The notes: generated by a model from the letters alone, not told the origin. 10,256 nt of DNA from JBCCZC01 sp039188505 (GCA_039188505.1 JBCCZC010000191.1:1-10256), one strand, 5' to 3'; positions 1 through 6,639 are shown, counted from the first letter of the stretch. Numbers and translations: made by a program.

Positions 1-2
1 CG

Positions 3-272
3 CTCGTCGAGCTGAAGGCGCGCTTCGACGAGGAGTCGAACATCCAGTGGGCGCGCACCGTCGAGCAGGAGGGTGTGCACGTCGTCTACGGGTTGGTCGG
101 CCTGAAGACGCACGCGAAGATCATCCTGGTCGTGCGTCGCGAGAGCGACGAGATCCGCCGCTACTTCCACATCGGTACCGGCAACTATCATGCCGTCACC
201 GCGCGCATCTACGAGGACATCGGCGTCTTCAGTGCGTCGCCCGAGATCGGTGCGGATCTGAGAAGGCGATGA
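3..272 (+). CDS. ppk1: Polyphosphate kinase 1 fragment, truncated at the C-terminus (probable pseudogene); start lies before the window
   Basis: PPK1 reversibly moves the terminal phosphate of ATP onto polyphosphate through phosphohistidine intermediates. The open frame runs in from the window edge and gives 89 residues. They match the first C-terminal (phospholipase-D-like) catalytic domain: an ELKARFDEE start, a GLKTHAK motif whose His (fragment residue 37) corresponds to the autophosphorylated histidine (His435 in E. coli), then HIGTGNY and PEIGADL. Family-like sequence stops at about base 260, and three arginines and TGA follow. A complete PPK1 (about 690 residues) continues for nearly 200 more residues, including a second essential histidine. 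I found no continuation in the other two plus frames just past the break. The product would lack its second catalytic domain, so it is probably non-functional unless the assembly is wrong here. The family call is secure; the cause of the truncation is unknown. Confidence 0.85.
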   Translation, partial: LVELKARFDEESNIQWARTVEQEGVHVVYGLVGLKTHAKIILVVRRESDEIRRYFHIGTGNYHAVTARIYEDIGVFSASPEIGADLRRR

Positions 273-320
273 AGAGGAAGGCCAGCAGAGCTTGCGGCCG
301 TGGCGTCATGGCTGGGGAGG

Positions 321-372
321 ATACAACAAACAAAGGGCCGAACTAGCAAACCGCGGGTTTGCTAGCCGGCCC
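321..372 (-). terminator. Strong rho-independent terminator, minus strand
   Basis: A perfect 10-bp stem (343-352 with 356-365, CTAGCAAACC/GGTTTGCTAG) has a 3-nt loop. Outside it, past a small internal loop, is a second 6-bp stem (335-340 with 367-372, GGGCCG/CGGCCC). On the minus strand the hairpin runs straight into TTTGTTTGTTG. The plus-strand side has no T run, so the element points leftwards. It lies about 205 nt past the SecB-like gene and could end the alkA operon transcript, the candidate small RNA, or both. Confidence 0.75.
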
Positions 373-471
373 TGCCCTCCCTTCGGCGGCGCGCCGCTCC
401 CCTTTATGATTCGCATCCCCATGCCATTCTTCTTGGAGCGCGCCAGCCATGCGAACCCCGAGGGTGTTCGC
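325..471 (-). ncRNA. Candidate small RNA (prediction, unclassified)
   Basis: A transcript starting near 471, seven bases after the -10-like element at 478-483, and ending in the T-rich tail of the 335-372 hairpin would be about 145 nt. It would open with a stem-loop at 451-471 (6-bp outer stem GCGAAC/GTTCGC). A purine-rich middle follows with three GGA motifs, one next to a small GCAT/ATGC stem (413-424), then a self-complementary GC block (386-397) and the terminator. GGA motifs in or near loops recall CsrA/RsmA-binding RNAs, but three copies in GC-rich DNA prove little. I do not recognise an Rfam family. The same stretch could instead be the 3' trailer of the alkA operon or a dispersed repeat. 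Confidence 0.27.
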
Positions 472-477
472 CCGTTC

Positions 478-505
478 ATAATAGGGGATTGCGCAGCCGG
501 TGCAA
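478..505 (-). promoter_or_regulatory. Possible sigma-70 promoter for the candidate small RNA
   Basis: On the minus strand, TTGCAC (500-505) and TATTAT (478-483) are separated by 16 bases. The -10 matches the consensus at five of six positions; the -35 matches only at its TTG. A start near 471 coincides with the base of the 451-471 hairpin. It is the only promoter-like pair I noticed in this gap. Confidence 0.3.
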
Positions 506-577
506 CTCGTTACATAGGCGATGTCGTCTCGGTCCCGAGCGCCAGCCTGCCCAACACCGCGCCGTGGTCCTGCGCCG

Positions 578-1018
578 CTAATGCGTCGCGCCGGCAGGGG
601 CAGCGGGTTTGTCCGGCACGACCTCGAGGGGCAGACGGATCTCGGCGATGCCGAAGTGTGGAAAGAGCGGCGCGATGCGCTGCTGCATGAGCGGATAGAG
701 CTGCCGCCCGAGGTCGGCGTGGCTGGTGCGGAAGAACGACTCGTTCATTGCCGCGCCCGGGCGCGACTGGTACCGGGCCCGGGCCACGTGCTCGATCACC
801 AGCAGTTCGCGTCGCTCCTCCCCGGCGGCCACCGTGACCCGACACCGCAGTTCGGCCAGCATCTCGAAGCCACCGTTGACGGGCTCCTCCTCGTGCTGTG
901 GCGTCATGCGGAACTCGACGTGGGCCTGTAGATCATCGCCCGCCAGCGGTTCCTTGAGTTCGGCGGTCAGCCGCAGGGGCTGCAGGGAGGCCAACATGAG
1001 GGTGTCGAGCAGATTCAT
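578..1018 (-). CDS. SecB-like protein of unknown function (146 aa)
   Basis: I do not recognise this protein with certainty. It is a soluble 146-residue protein with no signal peptide or membrane segment. Its layout follows the export chaperone SecB: an N-terminal strand region (residues 12-40), alternating strands around FEMLAELRCRVTV (51-63) and ELLVIEHVARARY (71-83), then a helix SHADLGRQLYPLMQQRI (99-115), a short linker and a last strand IRLPLEV (127-133). In SecB the equivalent helix begins LFPYARE and is followed by a strand near LNLAPVNF. The length is also close to SecB (about 155). This is fold-level resemblance judged by eye, so any role as a chaperone is inference. The ATG overlaps the alkA stop as ATGA and a GGAG sits just upstream, which argues for translational coupling. 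The C-terminal tail DKPAAPAGATH looks disordered. Confidence 0.75.
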   Translation of the reverse strand: MNLLDTLMLASLQPLRLTAELKEPLAGDDLQAHVEFRMTPQHEEEPVNGGFEMLAELRCRVTVAAGEERRELLVIEHVARARYQSRPGAAMNESFFRTSHADLGRQLYPLMQQRIAPLFPHFGIAEIRLPLEVVPDKPAAPAGATH

Positions 1019-1617
1019 GACTCCGTGGCCCGCCAGAGGTACCAGGACGCCGTGCTCCGGTAGGGCCGCCAGCGTTCGGCACGCTCGATCATGGCGTCCG
1101 GGTCGGGGAGCTCCTCGAGACCATCGATGATCGCCATCCCCTTGCGGATTCCGAGGTCCGAAACCGGCAGGACGTCGGGACGGGCCAGCCACGCGATGAG
1201 CAGCATCTCGACCGTCCAGCGACCGATTCCGCGAAGGGCCGTGAGTCGCTCGATGACGGTCTCGTCGTCAAGGGCCTCCAGCGCACCCCGGCCGGGGAGA
1301 TCCCCAGCGAGGGCAGCCTCGGCGAGGCCCTGCACGTATTCCGCCTTGCGGCGCGACAAGCCCACCTCACGAAGCGCCTCGTGCGAGGCCGAGGCCACCG
1401 CTACCGGATCGGGCCGGTCATCGCTGCCGAACCGCGCGACAAAGCGCCCGTGGATGGTGGCCGCCGCCTTGCCCGAGAGCTGCTGGTACACCACCGATCG
1501 CGCTAGTGGCTCAAACACATGCTCGAAGGGCTGCGGTCGAAGTGTGTAGGGGCCGGCCCGCTCCACGACCGGCGCCAGCGCAGGATCCGAACGCAGGAGC
1601 TCGAGCGCTGCGGTCAT
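1015..1617 (-). CDS. alkA: DNA-3-methyladenine glycosylase II, AlkA/MAG type
   Basis: This base-excision repair enzyme removes alkylated purines such as 3-methyladenine by cleaving the N-glycosidic bond. It is a 200-residue protein of the HhH-GPD superfamily. The signature segment ARSVVYQQLSGKAA (39-52) is typical of the MAG/AlkA branch. The helix-hairpin-helix lies at 125-139 (LTALRGIGRWTVEML). The catalytic aspartate is Asp154 in VLPVSDLGIRKG, and the C-terminal WRPYRSTASWYLWR (183-196) is also typical. It lacks the N-terminal domain of the 282-residue E. coli AlkA and so resembles the shorter MAG-like forms. There is no Fe-S cysteine cluster, which separates it from MutY/Nth. An AAGG lies three bases before the ATG. 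The stop overlaps the next start by four bases. No promoter is evident in the 74-base gap upstream. Confidence 0.9.
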   Translation of the reverse strand: MTAALELLRSDPALAPVVERAGPYTLRPQPFEHVFEPLARSVVYQQLSGKAAATIHGRFVARFGSDDRPDPVAVASASHEALREVGLSRRKAEYVQGLAEAALAGDLPGRGALEALDDETVIERLTALRGIGRWTVEMLLIAWLARPDVLPVSDLGIRKGMAIIDGLEELPDPDAMIERAERWRPYRSTASWYLWRATES

Positions 1618-1621
1618 CGAC

Positions 1622-1666
1622 CTTGGGCCGATAAACGACGAACGGCAGGCCGAAGCCTGCCGTTCG
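1622..1666 (-). terminator. Rho-independent terminator after the penicillin acylase gene
   Basis: A perfect 12-bp stem pairs 1639-1650 with 1655-1666. Read on the minus strand it is closed by the very stable C(UUCG)G tetraloop and followed by TCGTTTATCGG. The T run is short, so termination may be incomplete. It starts 25 bases after the acylase stop and ends just upstream of alkA, separating the two transcripts. Confidence 0.75.
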
Positions 1667-1691
1667 CGGTGGTGCAGAAGAGCTGGCTCAC

Positions 1692-4547
1692 TCAGTTCGG
1701 CGGCGTGAAGATCTCGCTGGTGGGCGAGATAGCGCCGACAACCGCCGGATTGATGAACATGGGCAGATAGCCATTCACGAGCCAGACGTAGAGCTGGTTC
1801 GCGTAGAGGGGGCTGCCGAGCACCCCGCTCTGGCCACCGGGGACCACCTGCTCGTAGATCGGGTTGTCCGGGACCATCTGACCCACGAAGCGCCGGGCCG
1901 GGCCGCCGCCGAACATGAAGTCGTTGGCGCCGTCAGCGCGCGCGCTGTGGGACGATGCGTCGAGCACCTGGTAGCCGCCCTGGCGAGAAACGCCTTCGAG
2001 GCCCTCGTGCGTGGCTAGCCCGTAGAGCCCGTTCGGCAGGCTGAACGGACCGCCGAGGGGGTGATCGAAGACGATCCGGTGCAGCTTGCCCCACTGATAG
2101 TCGAAGGGATTCTGCGAGTTGTTGAAGGCCGGAGCGAACGCGTCGCTCTGGAGCAGTTCCAGGGCGCCAGCGAGCGAACCCAGCAGCGCGAAGTCGCGCG
2201 CGTCCTCGGGCGTCGGCGCATCGGGGTTGGTGAAGAAGTTGATGCCGGACGCGCCCACGCCCTGGTTCGTCGGGAACGCATCGAGGTGATGCTTCAGCGC
2301 GTTGTAGGCCTGGCGGCTGCTGGGCAGGTTGTCCTGCAGGCCGATGGCGGACAGGGTCACGTCGATCGTGTTCGCGATGATCTGACCGCGGAAGGTCGAC
2401 CAGATCGTGGCTGCGATCGACGCGATCACCTCAGGCTGGGTCGGCGGCTGCAGGTCGAACGGATCGTCGCCCGGATCGTAGCCCTGCGGGATACCGGTCG
2501 GGGTCGAGAAATCCCAGCCGGCAAGGACGCCAATGGAGCCCTGGATCGCCGGATTCGCGGCGAACTGCGCCAGGCCCGGCCACGCGTCCGGCATGCTGGC
2601 GCGTTGGAACGCGTTCAACAGGTGCGGCAGAACCAGCTCGGCATCGAGCATCTGCGCGTTGCCCTGGAAGGCCTTCATCTGGTCCACGGTCACCGGCCCT
2701 TCAGCGATGGCGTCCTGCAGCAGCCGATCGATCCGACCCTGCCGGTAGGCCGAGAAAGCCCCCTGGGCCGAGTAGTAGAGGCCGCCGCCCGGCCGCAGCT
2801 GGTTGAGCGGGTTGTTGTCCAGCGACGTACCGACCGGATCATTGTTGGCATTGGCAATGTAGCCGCTCGCCGGATTCACGAGTCGCGGCAGTTCTGCGGT
2901 GCTCAGGATCTCCGTCGGGGACGCCTGGTTGACCTGCGGGTTCTGTAGGGGCAGCCAGTCGTGCGCCGCGGCGCCGGTGCCGTCGCGGATGAAGACCGGC
3001 GGAACGCCACCGTCGGGCTGACCGAGGGTCTGAAGGTCGGTCCGTACCGGAATTTCCGCGTAGGCGAAGTAGGCGATATTGCCCGAGGTATCGGCGACGC
3101 CGAAGTTCTGCGAACCGAAGTCGAACTTCGTCGATGCCTGCTCGAATTCGAACACGTCCTTGGCTTTCGCCATCTCGAAGAAGGCTTCGAGCTCGCGCGT
3201 GGCGCCGAAGCCCGTGTACTGGACCGAAACGCCCTGGGCGCCGACGAAGTCGACGATCGGGCCGTTGTTGCGACGCGGCACGATAAAGGTGATGGCGCCG
3301 CCATCGACCCCGACGTTGGCGCGAGCGATGTTGTCCGGCTCGCCGTCGCCGACCTGGTTGAAGAAATAGGACTGGAAGATGTAGATCAGCGGCTCGAGCT
3401 GCCCCTGGTAGACGGTGTGCGTCGGCAGGCCAACATTGTTGAACCGGAGGTCCTCGAAGAAGAAGTCCATCTCGTCGATCGGATTGACCGTGCTGCCCCA
3501 GCAGAGACTGTCGTTGCAACCCTGCGCGACGAGCGGCGCACCCGCGAACGAGACGCCGGTGACGTTGAGCGAGGTGTTCCCCTCGGCGTCGGTGGCGTTG
3601 ATGTGCCAGGGATAGAAGACGGACGGCGTGTCGAGCGACAGGTGCGGATCGTTGGCGATGATGGGCACGCCGGAATCGGTCACGTCGCCGCTCACGATCC
3701 AGAAGTTGCTGCCGACATCGTCGGTGTTGAGCATCATCTTCGAGAGGATGGGGTTCGACAGATACTTGTCGCGGAGCTGGGTCGCAACCTGGAGCCGCTC
3801 CTCACTCAGCCGCGGGAAGCTCTCCGACTGCTTGGGCACTGCCGCATCCTTGCCGATGCCGCCGATGGCCGGGAAGAAGCCGTCGATCGTCAGCCGATCA
3901 TCCGGCGGCGCGACGCGATTGGTGTCCTCGAAGAACAGCGCGGTACCGTCGAAGCCGACGATCTCGCCGACCGCCTGATAGGTACCGATGTCTACCGTCA
4001 GATCGATCTCGCCGAGGTCATCCGACAGATCGAAGGCCAGCAGCTTGCCGATCGTCACGGTGTCCACCGGCTGCCAGGGCGGCACGCTCGACAGCTCGAG
4101 CGGCGCGTACTCCGGCGGCAGCGGATTGGCCGAAACGTAGGCGTTCACGCCGTTGGCATAGGACTGCAGGATCGCGCGGGTCTCCGGCGCGGCAGCGGCC
4201 AGGCTCTCCCACGCTGCCCGGCGCAGGCCGATGGTGCGGAGCTGGATATCCGTGCCGAGCGCCGCGGCGCCGAGCATCTCGGACAGCGTGCCGGAGCCAA
4301 CGCGGCGGTTGAAGTCCATCTGGAAGAAGCGGTCGCGAGCGTGCAGGTAGCCCTGCATGAAGGCAGCGTCCAGCTCGTTCTCGGCGACAATCGAAGGGAC
4401 GAAAGTCGGCGGCGTGAAGACCTGAACCGGCGCGGACAGGCCACGCAGCTCCGTCGTCGGAGGCCCGTCCTGGGCGCCGGCCGAAGAAGCGAAGCCGACT
4501 GCGCAGGCAATCAGAACGGACGTGAAACGGGATCGGGCGTGACGCAT
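1692..4547 (-). CDS. Penicillin acylase family (Ntn-hydrolase) precursor, secreted
   Basis: Members of this family hydrolyse amide-linked acyl groups (penicillins, cephalosporins, N-acyl-homoserine lactones, aculeacin). They are made as precursors that cleave themselves into alpha and beta chains. The 951-residue product begins with a signal peptide (about 1-25, ending SSAGA|QD), so it should act in the periplasm or outside the cell. The autocleavage site is Gly279-Ser280 in DDVGSNFWIVSG; Ser280 becomes the beta-chain N-terminal nucleophile. Asn481 in GSQNFGVAD, with NIAYFAYAEIPVR after it, fits the oxyanion-hole asparagine region. WGKLHRIVFDHPLGG (819-833) and PGGQSG (903-908) are typical of the C-terminal part. 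Cys344 and Cys349 could form a disulfide. The beta chain of about 672 residues is longer than in classical enzymes (about 550-570). I chose the ATG at 4547 because of the signal peptide and an AGAGGGG five bases upstream; the open frame extends 57 codons further without such support. The substrate cannot be read from the sequence. Confidence 0.92.
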   Translation of the reverse strand: MRHARSRFTSVLIACAVGFASSAGAQDGPPTTELRGLSAPVQVFTPPTFVPSIVAENELDAAFMQGYLHARDRFFQMDFNRRVGSGTLSEMLGAAALGTDIQLRTIGLRRAAWESLAAAAPETRAILQSYANGVNAYVSANPLPPEYAPLELSSVPPWQPVDTVTIGKLLAFDLSDDLGEIDLTVDIGTYQAVGEIVGFDGTALFFEDTNRVAPPDDRLTIDGFFPAIGGIGKDAAVPKQSESFPRLSEERLQVATQLRDKYLSNPILSKMMLNTDDVGSNFWIVSGDVTDSGVPIIANDPHLSLDTPSVFYPWHINATDAEGNTSLNVTGVSFAGAPLVAQGCNDSLCWGSTVNPIDEMDFFFEDLRFNNVGLPTHTVYQGQLEPLIYIFQSYFFNQVGDGEPDNIARANVGVDGGAITFIVPRRNNGPIVDFVGAQGVSVQYTGFGATRELEAFFEMAKAKDVFEFEQASTKFDFGSQNFGVADTSGNIAYFAYAEIPVRTDLQTLGQPDGGVPPVFIRDGTGAAAHDWLPLQNPQVNQASPTEILSTAELPRLVNPASGYIANANNDPVGTSLDNNPLNQLRPGGGLYYSAQGAFSAYRQGRIDRLLQDAIAEGPVTVDQMKAFQGNAQMLDAELVLPHLLNAFQRASMPDAWPGLAQFAANPAIQGSIGVLAGWDFSTPTGIPQGYDPGDDPFDLQPPTQPEVIASIAATIWSTFRGQIIANTIDVTLSAIGLQDNLPSSRQAYNALKHHLDAFPTNQGVGASGINFFTNPDAPTPEDARDFALLGSLAGALELLQSDAFAPAFNNSQNPFDYQWGKLHRIVFDHPLGGPFSLPNGLYGLATHEGLEGVSRQGGYQVLDASSHSARADGANDFMFGGGPARRFVGQMVPDNPIYEQVVPGGQSGVLGSPLYANQLYVWLVNGYLPMFINPAVVGAISPTSEIFTPPN

Positions 4548-4578
4548 GATGTCCCCTCTTACATGAATCAGAAACCCA

Positions 4579-4606
4579 ATTATGTCACTCGGGCACGGCG
4601 CGGCAA
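4579..4606 (-). promoter_or_regulatory. Probable sigma-70 promoter of the penicillin acylase gene
   Basis: On the minus strand, TTGCCG (4601-4606) and CATAAT (4579-4584) are 16 bases apart, matching the consensus at four and five of six positions. The predicted start near 4572 leaves a leader of about 25 nt that carries the AGAGGGG ribosome binding site. The -35 overlaps one arm of an 8-bp inverted repeat (4596-4603 with 4629-4636). Confidence 0.5.
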
Positions 4607-4636
4607 AGCGGTCTCGCCCGTGAATTTTCCGCGCCG
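4596..4636. repeat. 8-bp inverted repeat upstream of the acylase promoter
   Basis: CGGCGCGG at 4596-4603 is the reverse complement of CCGCGCCG at 4629-4636, with 25 bases between. One arm covers part of the -35 hexamer. It might be an operator or a loose hairpin after the cyclase gene. The loop is too large and a T run is absent, so it is not a convincing terminator. GC-rich DNA produces such repeats by chance. Confidence 0.3.
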
Positions 4637-4641
4637 GGGGT

Positions 4642-6549
4642 TCAGGTGGCCATACCCCAGTCCGCGAGGGCCTGGTCACGACCGTCGGTCTTCGCTCGGT
4701 AAAGCGCCGCGTCGGCACGCCGGGTCATCTGCACGAGGGTGTCGCCGGCCCCCTGAAATTCGGTCAGCCCCACGCTCATCGTGATCGCTCGATCGACGCC
4801 GGAATCGGCGTGATTGCAGGATCGCACCGTCTCCACGAGGCGACGCGCTGCCTCGAGCGCGGCCTCCCGTGGCGTTTCGGGCAGGACCACCAGGAACTCC
4901 TCGCCGCCGATCCTGCCGATGAAGTCCGTATCCCGCAGGCTGCCCATGACGGCGAGGGAAATGCGCGCGAGCACCTCGTCGCCGGTCGGATGGCCGTAGT
5001 CGTCGTTGACCTTCTTGAAGTGATCCAGATCCAGCAGCAGCGCGCACAGCGGACGGTTGTAGCGCACGGCTCGCTGCAGCTCCCGCTCGGCCAGCTGAAA
5101 CAGCCGGCGGCGACTGAGCACGCCCGTCAGGTCATCGGTGTTGGCCATCGTCTTCAGCCTCGCTTCCAGGCGCTTCTGCCGGAACAGGCTGTAACCGACG
5201 GCCAGCAGCGCGACGCCGAGCACCGCCGCCAGGGCCATGACCAGACGGTTGATCCGCACCTGCGTCGCGAGCAGTTCGGCGCGTAGTCTCGCCTCGTCCT
5301 CGGCCCGCGACGTGTCGAGCTCGACGCGCAGCTGGGCAACCCGGCGCGCGCGCTCCGCCGACGAGAAACGCTCCATGAGCGCCATGCGCCGCTGCGCGTA
5401 GTCGAAGGCCCGATCGAAGCGACCGAGCCGCTCCGCAGATGCCGTCAGCGCCGCGTAGACGTCGACCAGGTGCTTCTGGTCGTCCGAGTCCTCGAGGGGG
5501 CCGATGGCCCGCGCACCCAGCTCTAGCGCGGCCTCGTGGTCGCCGCTCAGCGCCGCCGCGCGGCATCGTTCGTAGTACACGAGCGCCCCGAGCAGCCGGT
5601 CCCCCAGCTCGGACGCCAGCTGCTCCGCAAGATCGAGCTGGGCCCTCGCTCGCACCGGCTCGCCATCCTCGATCCAGCCTTCAGCGAGGCCGTAGCGGAT
5701 CCACGCGATCGAGAAGGTGTCGTTGCTCTGCTCGGACAGGGCCAGCGCCGTATTGAACTCCGCCCGGGCATCCACCGTGCGTCCGAGCTGGTTCAGGGCA
5801 CGGCCGGCATTGTAGTGGCCGATGGCAAGACCGATTTCGTCGCCGCTCGCGCGGGCGCGCTCTAGGGATTCGCGGTAAACGGCGAGCGCCCGGTCCTGTT
5901 CGTCAAGCTCGCTGTAGACGTTCCCCAGCAGGTCGTAGACGAACTGGAGGGACTCTTCGTCCCCCTGGCGCCGATAGGCGTCGTAGCTCTCGACCAGCGC
6001 CTCGAGCGCCGCTCCGAAGTCCCCCTGAACCGTGTAGGACGACCCGAGCGACGACCAGGCGTCACCGAGGAAGAAGTCCCTGTCCTCCAGTGTGAGCGCC
6101 ATCTCGATGACCGTCTCATGGTCGGCAATCGACTCGCGATAACGGCCCAGCGCGGCATAGCTGTCGCCACGGACCTGTAGGCTATGGGCCAGGTCGATCT
6201 TGCTGTCGATGCGGCGATAGACCGCGATCGCGACCTCGATAGTCTCGAGCGCGGCGTCGATATCGCCCGCAACCACGTCGGCCTCGGCCGCCCAGTAATT
6301 CCAATCGCCCCAGTACTGACCGCCGTCATCGACGGTCCGCGCCAGCTCGCGCACGTCGGCCAGCTCCTCCCGGGCGCGGTCGACGTCGGATTCGACGTAA
6401 AGGCCGTAGCGCTCGAAGGCGCGATCGAGGGTGAAGGTGTCGTTCGCCCATGCCGCGAGGTTGGCGCACAGCAGCAGGGCCGCGAGCACGAACGCGTGCC
6501 GCGGACGCAACGACGCTGCGCCGACCATCCCCGAATCCATCCCTGCCAT
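4642..6549 (-). CDS. TPR-repeat sensor diguanylate cyclase (GGDEF), membrane-bound
   Basis: Diguanylate cyclases condense two GTP into cyclic di-GMP, which controls biofilm formation and motility. The 635-residue protein has a hydrophobic export signal (about 18-35, HAFVLAALLLCANLAAWA). A helical region of tetratricopeptide-like repeats follows (about 85-400, e.g. around 164-192 and 204-230). Next come a short coiled segment (400-432), one transmembrane helix (about 434-455) and a cytoplasmic GGDEF domain. That domain starts at TDDLTG (471-476), has LDLDHFKKVND (506-516) and carries the active-site GGEEF at 548-552. RDTD at 539-542 lies five residues before it and forms the product-inhibition I-site, so the enzyme should be active and feedback-controlled. 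The TPRs are predicted periplasmic and may sense a protein or envelope signal. The ATG at 6549 has no Shine-Dalgarno, only TTTTTTCC before it. The ATG at 6528 has a GGA seven bases upstream and gives a cleaner signal sequence. The gene lies 90 nt after cdsA, where dxr is often found. Confidence 0.9.
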   Translation of the reverse strand: MAGMDSGMVGAASLRPRHAFVLAALLLCANLAAWANDTFTLDRAFERYGLYVESDVDRAREELADVRELARTVDDGGQYWGDWNYWAAEADVVAGDIDAALETIEVAIAVYRRIDSKIDLAHSLQVRGDSYAALGRYRESIADHETVIEMALTLEDRDFFLGDAWSSLGSSYTVQGDFGAALEALVESYDAYRRQGDEESLQFVYDLLGNVYSELDEQDRALAVYRESLERARASGDEIGLAIGHYNAGRALNQLGRTVDARAEFNTALALSEQSNDTFSIAWIRYGLAEGWIEDGEPVRARAQLDLAEQLASELGDRLLGALVYYERCRAAALSGDHEAALELGARAIGPLEDSDDQKHLVDVYAALTASAERLGRFDRAFDYAQRRMALMERFSSAERARRVAQLRVELDTSRAEDEARLRAELLATQVRINRLVMALAAVLGVALLAVGYSLFRQKRLEARLKTMANTDDLTGVLSRRRLFQLAERELQRAVRYNRPLCALLLDLDHFKKVNDDYGHPTGDEVLARISLAVMGSLRDTDFIGRIGGEEFLVVLPETPREAALEAARRLVETVRSCNHADSGVDRAITMSVGLTEFQGAGDTLVQMTRRADAALYRAKTDGRDQALADWGMAT

Positions 6550-6639
6550 GGAAAAAAGTCTAGCGCAGAAGGCGGGCCTGGCCCGAGCGTTCAGCCCGTG
6601 GGCATTGTCAACAAGCGTTGCAGTTGCGGAGTTGGGGCC

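Larger units (their letters stand above)
273..577. other. Gene-free gap between convergent ppk1 fragment and SecB-like gene
   Basis: About 305 bases contain no ORF with both a ribosome binding site and recognisable protein features. The stretch holds a strong minus-strand terminator (321-372), a 12-base palindrome (386-397), a small hairpin with a GGGG loop on the minus strand (413-424), another hairpin (451-471) and a minus-strand promoter-like element (478-505). From 506 to 577 I see nothing beyond the 3' trailer of the SecB-like gene. The left end coincides with the point where ppk1 loses its family sequence, so part of the gap may have arrived by rearrangement or insertion. I see no terminal inverted repeats or target-site duplication that would prove this. 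Confidence 0.6.

Noticed and set aside
306..479. 57-codon minus-strand ORF in the ppk1-SecB-like gap
   Set aside because: It has no ribosome binding site, its ATG lies inside the -10-like element, and its last third runs through the terminator hairpin. The composition is basic and Gly/Pro rich without a recognisable motif.
549..555. GCCCAAC, which fits an integron attC core half-site
   Set aside because: No matching GTTRRRY partner lies within attC distance and no integrase gene is present.
2061..2948. 295-codon plus-strand ORF opposite the acylase gene
   Set aside because: It is another antisense shadow with low-complexity Arg/Val/Glu-rich translation and no family motif.
4548..4718. 57-codon N-terminal extension of the acylase frame
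   Set aside because: It overlaps the end of the cyclase gene and the promoter, and it would bury the signal peptide. The ATG at 4547 has a strong ribosome binding site.
2961..4784. 607-codon plus-strand ORF opposite the acylase gene
   Set aside because: It is antisense to a clear penicillin acylase. Its Arg/Val/Asp/Glu-rich translation is typical of antisense reading frames in GC-rich genes, and it shows no domain.
6606..6611. Perfect TTGACA on the minus strand upstream of the cyclase gene
   Set aside because: No acceptable -10 hexamer occurs 16-18 bases downstream, so I do not call a promoter.
6550..6639. Possible terminator after cdsA (CGGGCC/GGCCCG hairpin and a T6 run)
   Set aside because: The hairpin would have almost no loop, and the T run lies about 14 bases away from it and directly before the next ATG.
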